From JBHEKP01 sp041859375 (GTDB lineage Bacteria > Hydrogenedentota > Hydrogenedentia > Hydrogenedentales > CAITNO01), in the NCBI GenBank assembly GCA_041859375.1, contig JBHEKP010000042.1:1-43252 (forward strand): DNA of 43,252 nt, given 5' to 3'. Positions 14,206 through 21,540 of the stretch are shown here, piece after piece; position 1 is the first letter of the stretch; each line of letters begins with the position of its first letter. A model generated the notes under the pieces. The model had not been told where the DNA came from. It ran no database searches and was given only the letters and a program-made list of their open reading frames with translations. The position numbers and the translations under genes were made by a program.

Positions 14206-16815
14206 ATGAAAACCCTAGTTTCCACTGGTTCCGCAGAACTGGACCGCACGCTTGGGGGAATCCACCCCGGCGACACCATCCTCTGGCAGGTGGCCCAGGT
14301 GGACCATTACATCCCCTTCCTTCCCCCGTTCATTTCCGCCGCCACCCAAAACGGCAGGGAAACAGTCTATTTCCGTTTTGCGGATCATCCCCCGCTGGTG
14401 GGGGCGGGTCCGGGCGTTCGCATCGTGGAGATTCGCCCCCAGGCGGGTTTTGAGTCCTTCATCGACCGCATCCTGCACACCATCCAGGAAAACCCCGCCC
14501 CCGCAAATTATCTTTTCGACAACATTTCCCCGCTGGCCGCGGACTGGTACAGCGACCAGATGGTGGGCAACTTTTTCATGATCGTCTGCCCTTACATCCA
14601 CCAGACGGACGGTGTGGCCTACTTTTCCATCCTCCGCAACCAGCACTCCCATTACGCGCTGGACCCCGTCGCCAAAACGGCCCGCATCCTGATTGACGTT
14701 TACCACCACGGGGGCCGCGCCTTCCTCCAGCCGCTCAAGGTGGAGGACCGCTTCGGGCCGCGCATGTTCACCCTCCATGAGTGGGGCGGCGGCGCCGTGC
14801 GCCCCGTGTCCGCCAGCCATGCGGCCGCGGAGGTGCTCAACGCGAGCCGCCAGGAGAATCTTGGCCTTGCCCGGCACCACCTCGGCATTTGGAGCCGCAC
14901 CTTTGTGGAGGCGGAGGCGATGCTGCAGCGGGACAGGGAGGCCCCCGACACCGCCGAGGCGGCGGAGGCCATGCGCGCCCGCATCCTGCGGATGGCGGTG
15001 ACGCGCGACCAAAAAATGCTCGAGCTTGCCTCAAGGTATTTCTCCCTGTCCGACCTGGTTTACCTGGGCAGCCGGATGCTCGGCACGGGGCTTGTCGGCG
15101 GCAAGGCCGTGGATCTGCTCCTTGCGCGCGCCATACTCTGCCGCGCCAACCCGCGCTGGGGCGGTCTTCTGGAAATGCACGACTCCTTCTTCATCCCGTC
15201 GGACGTGTTTTACACCTATCTTGTGCAGAACGGCTGCTGGGAGTCGCGGCGCAGGCAGTTGCACGCGGAGGACTGCCTGGACTTTGCCGGGGAGGCCTGC
15301 CAGCGCATTCTGGAGGGGGAATTTCCCCCCCATTTCGTCAAGCGCTTTTCAGATTTGCTGGATTATTTCGGGCAATCCCCCCTTGTGGTCCGTTCCAGCA
15401 GCCTGCTTGAGGACAGTTTCGGCAACGCCTTTTCCGGAAAATATGAAAGTGTTTTCTGCGCCAACCAGGGGTCCAAGGCCGTCCGCCTTGCGGAGCTGAC
15501 GGGCGCGATCAAACGGGTCTACGCGAGCGCCATGAGCCGCGACGCCCTTGAGTACCGCATGGCGCACGGGCTCATGGAAAGTGACGAGCAGATGGCGCTG
15601 GTGGTGCAGCGCGTCTCCGGCGCGCACCACGGCGGCTCCTACTTCCCGCACATCAGCGCCGTGGCCTTTTCATTCAACCCTTATGTGTGGAGCCCCGACA
15701 TCGACCCCAAGGCGGGCATGATGCGCCTGGTTTTCGGACTGGGCACACGCGCCGTGGACCGGGCCGACGGCGACCATACCCGGCTGGTGGCCCTGAACGC
15801 CCCTGAACTGCGCCCGGACGGCCGCTCGGATTCCGTCTCCTCCTCCACCCAGCAAAAGGTGGACGTGCTCGACCTGTCGAAGAACAGGGTGGCGACGGTG
15901 GACTTTCCCCAGCTCGCCCCCGAACTGGAAGACGTCCCCATGGGGCTCTTTGCCGCCGAGGATCCCCTGCTGGTGCGCTATGCCCGCGAACGGGGGATCA
16001 GCCTTTCCTCCGCAATGCGCCTTAATTTTGGGGCGCTCCTGACAAAAACCGATTTCGTCCAAAACGTGCGGGGCATGCTCCGCGACCTTGAAAAGGCCTA
16101 CGCGCACCCCGTGGACGTGGAACTCGCCGCGAACTTTGAGCCGGACGGAAGCCACCGCATCGCCCTGCTCCAGTGCCGCCCCCTGCATGTGAAAGGCATG
16201 GAGGACACCGTCCTGCCGGAGGCGCGCTGCGGCGAGGGCTGTCTTGTCATGGAAAGCGGCGGTCCGGTGGTCGGCAGAAGCCGCATGGCAAAAATTGACC
16301 GGCTGGTGCTGGTGTCCCCAAGGGCATACGGCATGCTCTCCGTGAAGGACCAATACGCCGTGGCCAGGGTTGTGGGTGCCATCAACCGCGGGGAAGCCGG
16401 GCTTGGGGCGGACCGTTGCCTGGTGCTGGCGGGGCCGGGGCGCTGGGGCTCCTCCATTCCCGCCCTGGGCCTTCCCGTGTCCTTTGCCGAAATCAACCGG
16501 GCCTCCGCGCTTTGTGAAATATTGGAAATGCATGACGGCCTGATTCCCGAGGTTTCCCTGGGAACCCACTTCTTCAACGATCTGGTGGAGCTGGACATGC
16601 TCTACTGGGCCCATTCCCCGCGCACCGAGGGGCACATTTTTCATGCGCAACTGCTCGACGGCCTGCCAAACAGGCTGCTGGACATGCCCCCGGAACTTGC
16701 GCGCTGGGCGGAGGTGGTGCGTGTGCTGGACTTCCCCCATGACGGCGCGCCCGGCTTGATGCTGTGGGCGGACACCATGAAGCAGAAAGTCTTGCTTTAC
16801 TTTGGCTCCGCCTGA
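14206..16815 (+). CDS. KaiC-like (P-loop lost) plus PEP-synthase-type ATP-binding domain protein
   Basis: The 869-residue cytoplasmic protein opens with a KaiC/RadA-like start (STGSAELDRTLGGIHPGD). The Walker A position reads ILWQVAQVDHYIPF, so the N-terminal ATPase looks inactive. A helical linker covers about 230-330. From about residue 350 it follows the PEP/pyruvate-binding ATP domain of PEP synthase and PPDK (VRSSSLLEDSFGNAFSGKYE near 396, VVQRVSG, FQ-type VDVELAAN). The phosphohistidine swivel domain is not evident. The end has GPGRWGSS near 744 and SLGTHFFNDLVELDMLYW, seen in PEP-synthase-like proteins of unknown role. It could be an ATP-dependent phosphotransferase. The ATG at 14206 is chosen over a GTG at 14191, which overlaps a -10 element. 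Confidence 0.7.
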   Translation: MKTLVSTGSAELDRTLGGIHPGDTILWQVAQVDHYIPFLPPFISAATQNGRETVYFRFADHPPLVGAGPGVRIVEIRPQAGFESFIDRILHTIQENPAPANYLFDNISPLAADWYSDQMVGNFFMIVCPYIHQTDGVAYFSILRNQHSHYALDPVAKTARILIDVYHHGGRAFLQPLKVEDRFGPRMFTLHEWGGGAVRPVSASHAAAEVLNASRQENLGLARHHLGIWSRTFVEAEAMLQRDREAPDTAEAAEAMRARILRMAVTRDQKMLELASRYFSLSDLVYLGSRMLGTGLVGGKAVDLLLARAILCRANPRWGGLLEMHDSFFIPSDVFYTYLVQNGCWESRRRQLHAEDCLDFAGEACQRILEGEFPPHFVKRFSDLLDYFGQSPLVVRSSSLLEDSFGNAFSGKYESVFCANQGSKAVRLAELTGAIKRVYASAMSRDALEYRMAHGLMESDEQMALVVQRVSGAHHGGSYFPHISAVAFSFNPYVWSPDIDPKAGMMRLVFGLGTRAVDRADGDHTRLVALNAPELRPDGRSDSVSSSTQQKVDVLDLSKNRVATVDFPQLAPELEDVPMGLFAAEDPLLVRYARERGISLSSAMRLNFGALLTKTDFVQNVRGMLRDLEKAYAHPVDVELAANFEPDGSHRIALLQCRPLHVKGMEDTVLPEARCGEGCLVMESGGPVVGRSRMAKIDRLVLVSPRAYGMLSVKDQYAVARVVGAINRGEAGLGADRCLVLAGPGRWGSSIPALGLPVSFAEINRASALCEILEMHDGLIPEVSLGTHFFNDLVELDMLYWAHSPRTEGHIFHAQLLDGLPNRLLDMPPELARWAEVVRVLDFPHDGAPGLMLWADTMKQKVLLYFGSA

Positions 16816-16886
16816 GCCGCATCCCAAAGTTTCTTTCTTTTGTCAGGGCTAATTTGGATAATTACCCCAACCAGGGGGCTTGTCGC

Positions 16887-17879
16887 ATGTCACCGGTCAA
16901 ATCAGCGAGGTTTATCGAACCGCGGCGCGAAAAGCTCGCCCGCTGGTGGCGCGTCAACCGCATGAACATCATGGTGGCCACGCCGGGCGTGCTGCTGGCG
17001 TTGGCGCTTACCTGGTGGTTTCTTCTGCGCGGCCCCGGCAGGGCGCTGGAGCATGAAGCCCTTGTCTCGCCTGAAACCGCGGTGCGCGTGGTGCTGTCCC
17101 CCCCCCGTGTGCAGTCGTATGTCAGCGGTCTCGCCCCCACGGCCACGAAATACATCAAGGGAATCCCAAAAATCACCTCCATGCAGGCCGGTGCAATCCG
17201 TTTTGACTGGATCCACAAGATGCCGCTGGAGCTTGCGTTCATTCTCAACCAGCTTTCCCCCGATTATCTGGACGTGCGGCTTTTTGTCCGGGAACACCCC
17301 AACGGGGAGCCTCTGGAGGGGTCGGGCTTCTTTCACGAAATTTCCGCCGTCCGCTGGGATTCGGACCGGCTGGCGTCACAGGAAAGGGGGCGCTTTCAGG
17401 CTTCCGGACAGTTGCACATCCCCCCCGCCTTCCGCGATGCGGTGCGCCAGCACTGGCCAGGCTATTCCCCCTCCCCCCCGCCCGATGTTGACGGAAACCA
17501 TTTTCTTGAGGTGGGTATAAACAACTCCAACGGCGTGGTGATGGAACTGTACGGGGCGTTGTCGGATTTTGTGGTGCCCTGGCTCGATGTGGCCGCCCAG
17601 GAGCAGTTGCTTGGCATGATTGCGGACCTTTCCGCCTTTCACCTGGCGCTGGACCTGGTCCGGGACGATGAGCTTGCGGCATCCGTCACGGTGGAATGCC
17701 CCAACCCCGCCGGGGCCCAACCGGCGCTTCAGTTGTTCAGCGACGCATTGGCGGCCCACCTCTCCGCATCCGAGGGGTTCTATCTGTCCGGCGGCTGGGC
17801 TGTCTCGGGTTCCACCGTCACGGGCGACTTTGTCCTGTCGGGATTTGAGGCGAAACTGCGCCGTGCGCTGGGCGGCTAA
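16887..17879 (+). CDS. Membrane-anchored periplasmic protein, paralogue of the next gene
   Basis: The ATG at 16887 lies 8 bases after AGGGGG; an earlier in-frame start at 16764 overlaps the previous gene. The 330-residue protein has a basic N-terminus, one membrane helix (residues about 28-50, MVATPGVLLALALTWWFLL) and a large domain that would be periplasmic. I do not recognise the family. The domain matches the protein at 17970 over its length (VRVVLSPPRVQSYVSGL against LRVVLRPELLKDMLGQL; LDVRLFVREHPNG against LNLSLFVNEKRGG; NHFLEVGINNSNGVVM against HHLEAVLDNRNGDAL). The two are therefore an old tandem duplication. This one keeps a longer cytoplasmic tail with several Arg and Lys. Confidence 0.65.
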   Translation: MSPVKSARFIEPRREKLARWWRVNRMNIMVATPGVLLALALTWWFLLRGPGRALEHEALVSPETAVRVVLSPPRVQSYVSGLAPTATKYIKGIPKITSMQAGAIRFDWIHKMPLELAFILNQLSPDYLDVRLFVREHPNGEPLEGSGFFHEISAVRWDSDRLASQERGRFQASGQLHIPPAFRDAVRQHWPGYSPSPPPDVDGNHFLEVGINNSNGVVMELYGALSDFVVPWLDVAAQEQLLGMIADLSAFHLALDLVRDDELAASVTVECPNPAGAQPALQLFSDALAAHLSASEGFYLSGGWAVSGSTVTGDFVLSGFEAKLRRALGG

Positions 17880-17892
17880 ACCGGGCACGATT

Positions 17893-17921
17893 TTGACATG
17901 GCGGGTCCGGATGCTTAGCAT
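17893..17921 (+). promoter_or_regulatory. Sigma70-type promoter for the second paralogue
   Basis: Consensus TTGACA (17893-17898), 17 bases and TAGCAT (17916-17921) lie 48 bases before the GTG at 17970. The downstream paralogue can thus be expressed separately from the upstream one. Confidence 0.6.
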
Positions 17922-17969
17922 TACCGGGACCGCATTGAAGTCAACATTAAATCAAGGGAGTTTTGTAAA

Positions 17970-18983
17970 GTGAAAAAAGGCTGTTTGATCGCAATCGGCT
18001 TGTTTGTGGCGCTTCTTGCCATGGCCGCCGTGGCCGCCGTGGCCGCATATTCCAAATTCGACAAGGAAATGGGCATTTCCGAGGCCCCCCCCTTCAGCCA
18101 TGAGACGGAGGCCACTGCCGAAACCCGTCTCAGGGTCGTGCTCCGTCCTGAATTGTTGAAGGACATGCTGGGACAGTTGGCCGGCATTAAACAGATTTAC
18201 GCGGAGAACATGCCCCCCTCGCTCGCCTCCTCCTTTAAACTGGAGGACATCCTAGACATGGCCCTTCCCCGCGAGGCGGCGCTGCTGGGCACGCCCGACT
18301 TTTCCAAGGGGGTGCTGAACCTCTCCCTGTTTGTCAACGAAAAACGGGGCGGACCCGCGTTAGTCTCGGAGTTTAACAGAAACAACATCCTTGCCGGAAT
18401 CACGCAGATCAAGTGGACCACAGACGGCATGGAAATCCCGGAACGGGGCGTTATGCGCGCGGCTGGCACGCTGGCCATTCCGGACACGCTTGAACAGAAA
18501 ATCATGGAAAACTGGAAAAACAAGGCAGCGGTGGAGCCCCTGCTCGTCGAGGGCGGCCATCATCTGGAGGCGGTGCTGGACAACCGGAACGGCGACGCCC
18601 TCACGCTGGTGGCCTGCGCCGCGGCCGCTTCAGGAAACGACTGGGAGGAACTGCTGAACGGCCAGTACGGCAACATGATCCTGAACACCCTGGTGCTGAT
18701 TCATGACGTGCGCCTTACCGCCGACCTGCTTGACTTTGACACCCTCAAGGCGCTGGTCCGGCTGGACACCACCTCGGAAGGCGGCCCCGGACTACAGTTC
18801 ATACTTGCGGGCTTCTGGCCTCAGATTGTTGCTGAAGCCAGGGCCAAGCAGGGGCTGATCATCGAGGGTGAGCCGGTGTGGGACGCCGACAAGTCGGCAA
18901 TCATGATGGATCTCAAGATCACCGGGCTCCAGAAGCTGATCGAGGAAAAAACCGGCGCCACCATCGGCGGCGCCGCCTCGTAG
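17970..18983 (+). CDS. Membrane-anchored periplasmic protein, paralogue of the previous gene
   Basis: The 337-residue protein starts at a GTG after GGGAG. It has a signal anchor (KKGCLIAIGLFVALLAMAAV) and a domain of about 300 residues predicted to lie in the periplasm. It has the same order of conserved blocks as the protein at 16887, including ITQIKWTTDGMEIPERGVMR against ISAVRWDSDRLASQERGRFQ. No catalytic motif is visible. The pair may form a heteromeric envelope complex; that is inference from duplication and linkage only. A strong terminator follows. Confidence 0.65.
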   Translation: MKKGCLIAIGLFVALLAMAAVAAVAAYSKFDKEMGISEAPPFSHETEATAETRLRVVLRPELLKDMLGQLAGIKQIYAENMPPSLASSFKLEDILDMALPREAALLGTPDFSKGVLNLSLFVNEKRGGPALVSEFNRNNILAGITQIKWTTDGMEIPERGVMRAAGTLAIPDTLEQKIMENWKNKAAVEPLLVEGGHHLEAVLDNRNGDALTLVACAAAASGNDWEELLNGQYGNMILNTLVLIHDVRLTADLLDFDTLKALVRLDTTSEGGPGLQFILAGFWPQIVAEARAKQGLIIEGEPVWDADKSAIMMDLKITGLQKLIEEKTGATIGGAAS

Positions 18984-19000
18984 GCCGGAAGATTTTACCC

Positions 19001-19034
19001 GCGCCGGGCACCCAGTGTCCGGCGCTTTTTTTTT
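19001..19034 (+). terminator. Rho-independent terminator
   Basis: GCGCCGGGCAC (19001-19011), the loop CCA and GTGTCCGGCGC (19015-19025) form an 11-pair stem with one G-U pair, followed directly by nine T (19026-19034). It ends the transcript from 17970. The convergent yhbY stop is at 19041. Confidence 0.9.
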
Positions 19035-19040
19035 GCGGGC

Positions 19041-19343
19041 TCAGGAGGGAAGCCGGATGGCCCTCTTTTCGGGGTCCGGCTGTTCGCGGTAGAGAATCAG
19101 CACATGGCCGATGCGCCCCGCGATGTGGCTTGATGTCGCGCCCGCGATGGTTTCCGAAAGCGCGTCCTTCTCGTCCTTGAACTCGTTGAACCGCACCTTG
19201 ATCAGTTCGTGCGCCGTCAGCGCGTCGTCAACGGCCTGAATGAGGTTGTCCGTCACGCCCTGCTTGCCGACAATGACCAGGGCGTCCAGGCGGTTTGCCA
19301 GTCCGCGCAGGTATTTGCGCTGTGCGCTGGTGAGTGGTTCCAT
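19041..19343 (-). CDS. yhbY: YhbY/CRM-domain RNA-binding protein
   Basis: The 100-residue protein is a single CRS1-YhbY (CRM) domain, an RNA-binding module that associates with pre-50S ribosomal particles. It is full length for the family. Diagnostic segments are LTSAQRKYLRGLANRLDALV, the GxxG-type loop VGKQGVTDNLIQAVDDAL, ELIKVRFNEF and the end GHVLILYRE. It is a stand-alone gene, convergent with 17970 and divergent from 19516. An extended -10 lies about 70 bases upstream. Its ribosome-binding site is weak (AGGG). Confidence 0.9.
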   Translation of the reverse strand: MEPLTSAQRKYLRGLANRLDALVIVGKQGVTDNLIQAVDDALTAHELIKVRFNEFKDEKDALSETIAGATSSHIAGRIGHVLILYREQPDPEKRAIRLPS

Positions 19344-19408
19344 AATTAGCGTGCCCTTTGTTTGGGGGGAATGCCCTGGTTCATGGCGGCGAACGCCGCA
19401 CCGCGTTT

Positions 19409-19417
19409 ATAATAGCA
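19409..19417 (-). promoter_or_regulatory. Extended -10 promoter for yhbY
   Basis: On the minus strand TGCTATTAT (19409-19417) is an extended -10, about 65 bases before the yhbY ATG. No -35 is clear. The 19344-19515 gap otherwise holds GC-rich short inverted repeats, and I see no obvious promoter for the plus-strand gene at 19516. Confidence 0.4.
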
Positions 19418-19515
19418 TATCCGCCTGTTGCGCCGCTTTTTTTGGTGTGGCGGCGGCCCTTGCGTTACCATGGTGCCTTAGTCGTGCGCCTGAAACCTTT
19501 CACGGGGAGTCTGCC

Positions 19516-21525
19516 ATGTGCTGGTTGCCGCGTATCGTCCCGGTGCTCCTGTTCTCCACGGCGGTTTTCGCCCAAACCACCACCCTCACCGGCGTCATCA
19601 GCGACGAGTCCGGCGGCGCCATCCCCTCGGCCCGTGTTTTCATCGAGCCCGGCGCGGCCGGTGATGTCGCCGCCGGAACCGTGGACGCCGCGGGTGCCTT
19701 CTCCTTCACCGGTGCCTACCAGGGCGCGGTGGGCATTTTTGCCGTGGCCGAGGGTTTCGGCTTTGGCGGCGTGCATGTCAACGCGGCGCTTGGCGAAACC
19801 GTGGCGGGGCTGCGCATCATCCTTTCCCCCGCCTGCACCCTCTCCGGCAGGGTCGTGGCGGACAAGAACACTCCCGTTGCGGGGGCGCGCATCACCCGGG
19901 TGGCCGTGCTTTCCTCCGGCAAGGTGGGCATTCCCCTCTCGAAGTTGGCGGAATTCGGGTTTTCAGAGCCCGTCAGCGCGAGGGACGGCTCTTTCAGCGT
20001 GGGGAATCTGCCCGCGAACACACGGGTCGCCTTGAAGGCCGTCCATCCCGACTATGCCCAGGAGGCCGTGGAAAACATTGCCTCCAACGCTTCGGACGCG
20101 GTGATTACACTTTACAGGGGTGTGCTGCTGCGCGGGGAGGTGAGGACGCGCGCCAACCAGTCGCCTGTTTCCGGGGCCTCCGTGGTGGTGCGGAACGCCC
20201 AGCCGCCCCATGACTCGTCGCTGGTGAAAACAGACGGTTTCGGCGTGTACAGCCTGCGGCTGAAACCGGGCGTGTACCTGTGCCAGGCCACCGCATCGGG
20301 CATGGCCACCCCGGGATGGCAGCGTGTCACCATCACCGGTGAAACCCCGGAAACCACGGGGCATTTGGGTCTTGCCGCGGCGGGCTCGGTGAGGGGAAGC
20401 ATTGCCGACGCGGTGTCGGGCAAACCCATCGAGGGCGCGCGCATCCGCCTGGAAAGCAGTGGAAACATCGCCTCCGTGGTGCGGACCGGCCCCAACGGCG
20501 AATTCAACCTCACCGCCGCCGAGGGGGACAATGTGGTGTACTTTGAGGCCACGCCGGGCTTTCTCCCGCCCGATCCCAGGGCAATCCGGGTGATTGTCAC
20601 CGGCGGAAAGGCCCTGGACCTTCCCGGCATGTGGCTGGCCCCCCTGCCCAACTTCCGGGTGCAGGCGGTGGGGGAGGACGAGAAGACGCCCGTTGCCGGG
20701 GCGGTCATCACCCTGCTGCGTCCCCGCCAGACGGGATGGCTTGCCACGGACAAGGACGGCTGGGCTGACATACGGGTGGCCAATCTGCCCGCCGACGGGC
20801 GGATTATTGGCATGGTGGAGCATCCGTCCCGGCCCGACGGCGCCGTGTTTGCCATTGACAGGGCGCAGGCGGCGGGCGCGCTGGTGAAGCTGATTCCCTT
20901 TGGCACGGTTTCAGGGACGGTGCTCGATGCCAGGGGCAATCCGGCGGCAAATGTGCCCGTGGGCGCGGCCTTTCCGGAAAGCGCCGAAGCCGAGCCCCTG
21001 CTGATGTGGCGCACCGTCACCGACGCGGCCGGCCGTTTCGTTTGGCCCGCCGTGCCCGCCGGCATTCCCCAGCAGTGCGCCGTGGGGGCGGACTCCGATG
21101 TTCAGGCGGGCCCCGCGCCCTTTAATCTCGCGCCGGGGGAGGCCAAGGAATTGGGAAACATCACCATCCGGCAGTCGGCTTCCGGCCGGACTCCGTCCGG
21201 TGCGCCCCCGGCGAACTGGCGCGCGGGAACGCGCCTGTGCGGCCCCGAACCCGCCGCAGGTCCGGCCCTGCTGGTGTACTGCGACGCGGGCGAGGCGGAC
21301 TTGATGGTTGAAACACTTTCCGCGGCAATGCGCGCGGCGGGCTCCCCGCCGGTTCAGCCGGTGCTCTTTGTCCGGGGCGGCCACACCTGCGGCGGAGCGC
21401 CCATCCCGGTGTTTTCCGGTTCGCCGCCGGGCGCGGCGGGAACCCTGCTCCTTGACTCCGGGGGCGCGCTCCGCATGGCCACCTTCGGCCTGCCGCCCCT
21501 GCACCTGCTCCGCGGCCTGAAATAA
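19516..21525 (+). CDS. Secreted carboxypeptidase-regulatory-like repeat protein
   Basis: The ATG at 19516 follows GGGGAG and starts a signal peptide (MCWLPRIVPVLLFSTAVFAQ). An in-frame start 276 bases earlier would overlap yhbY. The mature part of about 650 residues is a chain of Ig-like beta domains of the CNA-B/carboxypeptidase regulatory type, recurring as TLTGVISDESGGAIPSARVF, LSGRVVADKNTPVAGARI, LRGEVRTRANQSPVSGASV, VRGSIADAVSGKPIEGARI and VSGTVLDARGNPAANVPV. Such chains act as structural or binding parts of surface proteins. The last 100 residues (ALLVYCDAGEADLMVETL through GAAGTLLLDSGGALR) look like a decayed redoxin domain, as in the next gene. It is the first gene of a two-gene unit (15-base gap). 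Confidence 0.75.
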   Translation: MCWLPRIVPVLLFSTAVFAQTTTLTGVISDESGGAIPSARVFIEPGAAGDVAAGTVDAAGAFSFTGAYQGAVGIFAVAEGFGFGGVHVNAALGETVAGLRIILSPACTLSGRVVADKNTPVAGARITRVAVLSSGKVGIPLSKLAEFGFSEPVSARDGSFSVGNLPANTRVALKAVHPDYAQEAVENIASNASDAVITLYRGVLLRGEVRTRANQSPVSGASVVVRNAQPPHDSSLVKTDGFGVYSLRLKPGVYLCQATASGMATPGWQRVTITGETPETTGHLGLAAAGSVRGSIADAVSGKPIEGARIRLESSGNIASVVRTGPNGEFNLTAAEGDNVVYFEATPGFLPPDPRAIRVIVTGGKALDLPGMWLAPLPNFRVQAVGEDEKTPVAGAVITLLRPRQTGWLATDKDGWADIRVANLPADGRIIGMVEHPSRPDGAVFAIDRAQAAGALVKLIPFGTVSGTVLDARGNPAANVPVGAAFPESAEAEPLLMWRTVTDAAGRFVWPAVPAGIPQQCAVGADSDVQAGPAPFNLAPGEAKELGNITIRQSASGRTPSGAPPANWRAGTRLCGPEPAAGPALLVYCDAGEADLMVETLSAAMRAAGSPPVQPVLFVRGGHTCGGAPIPVFSGSPPGAAGTLLLDSGGALRMATFGLPPLHLLRGLK

Positions 21526-21540
21526 CCAAACGGAACCCCA

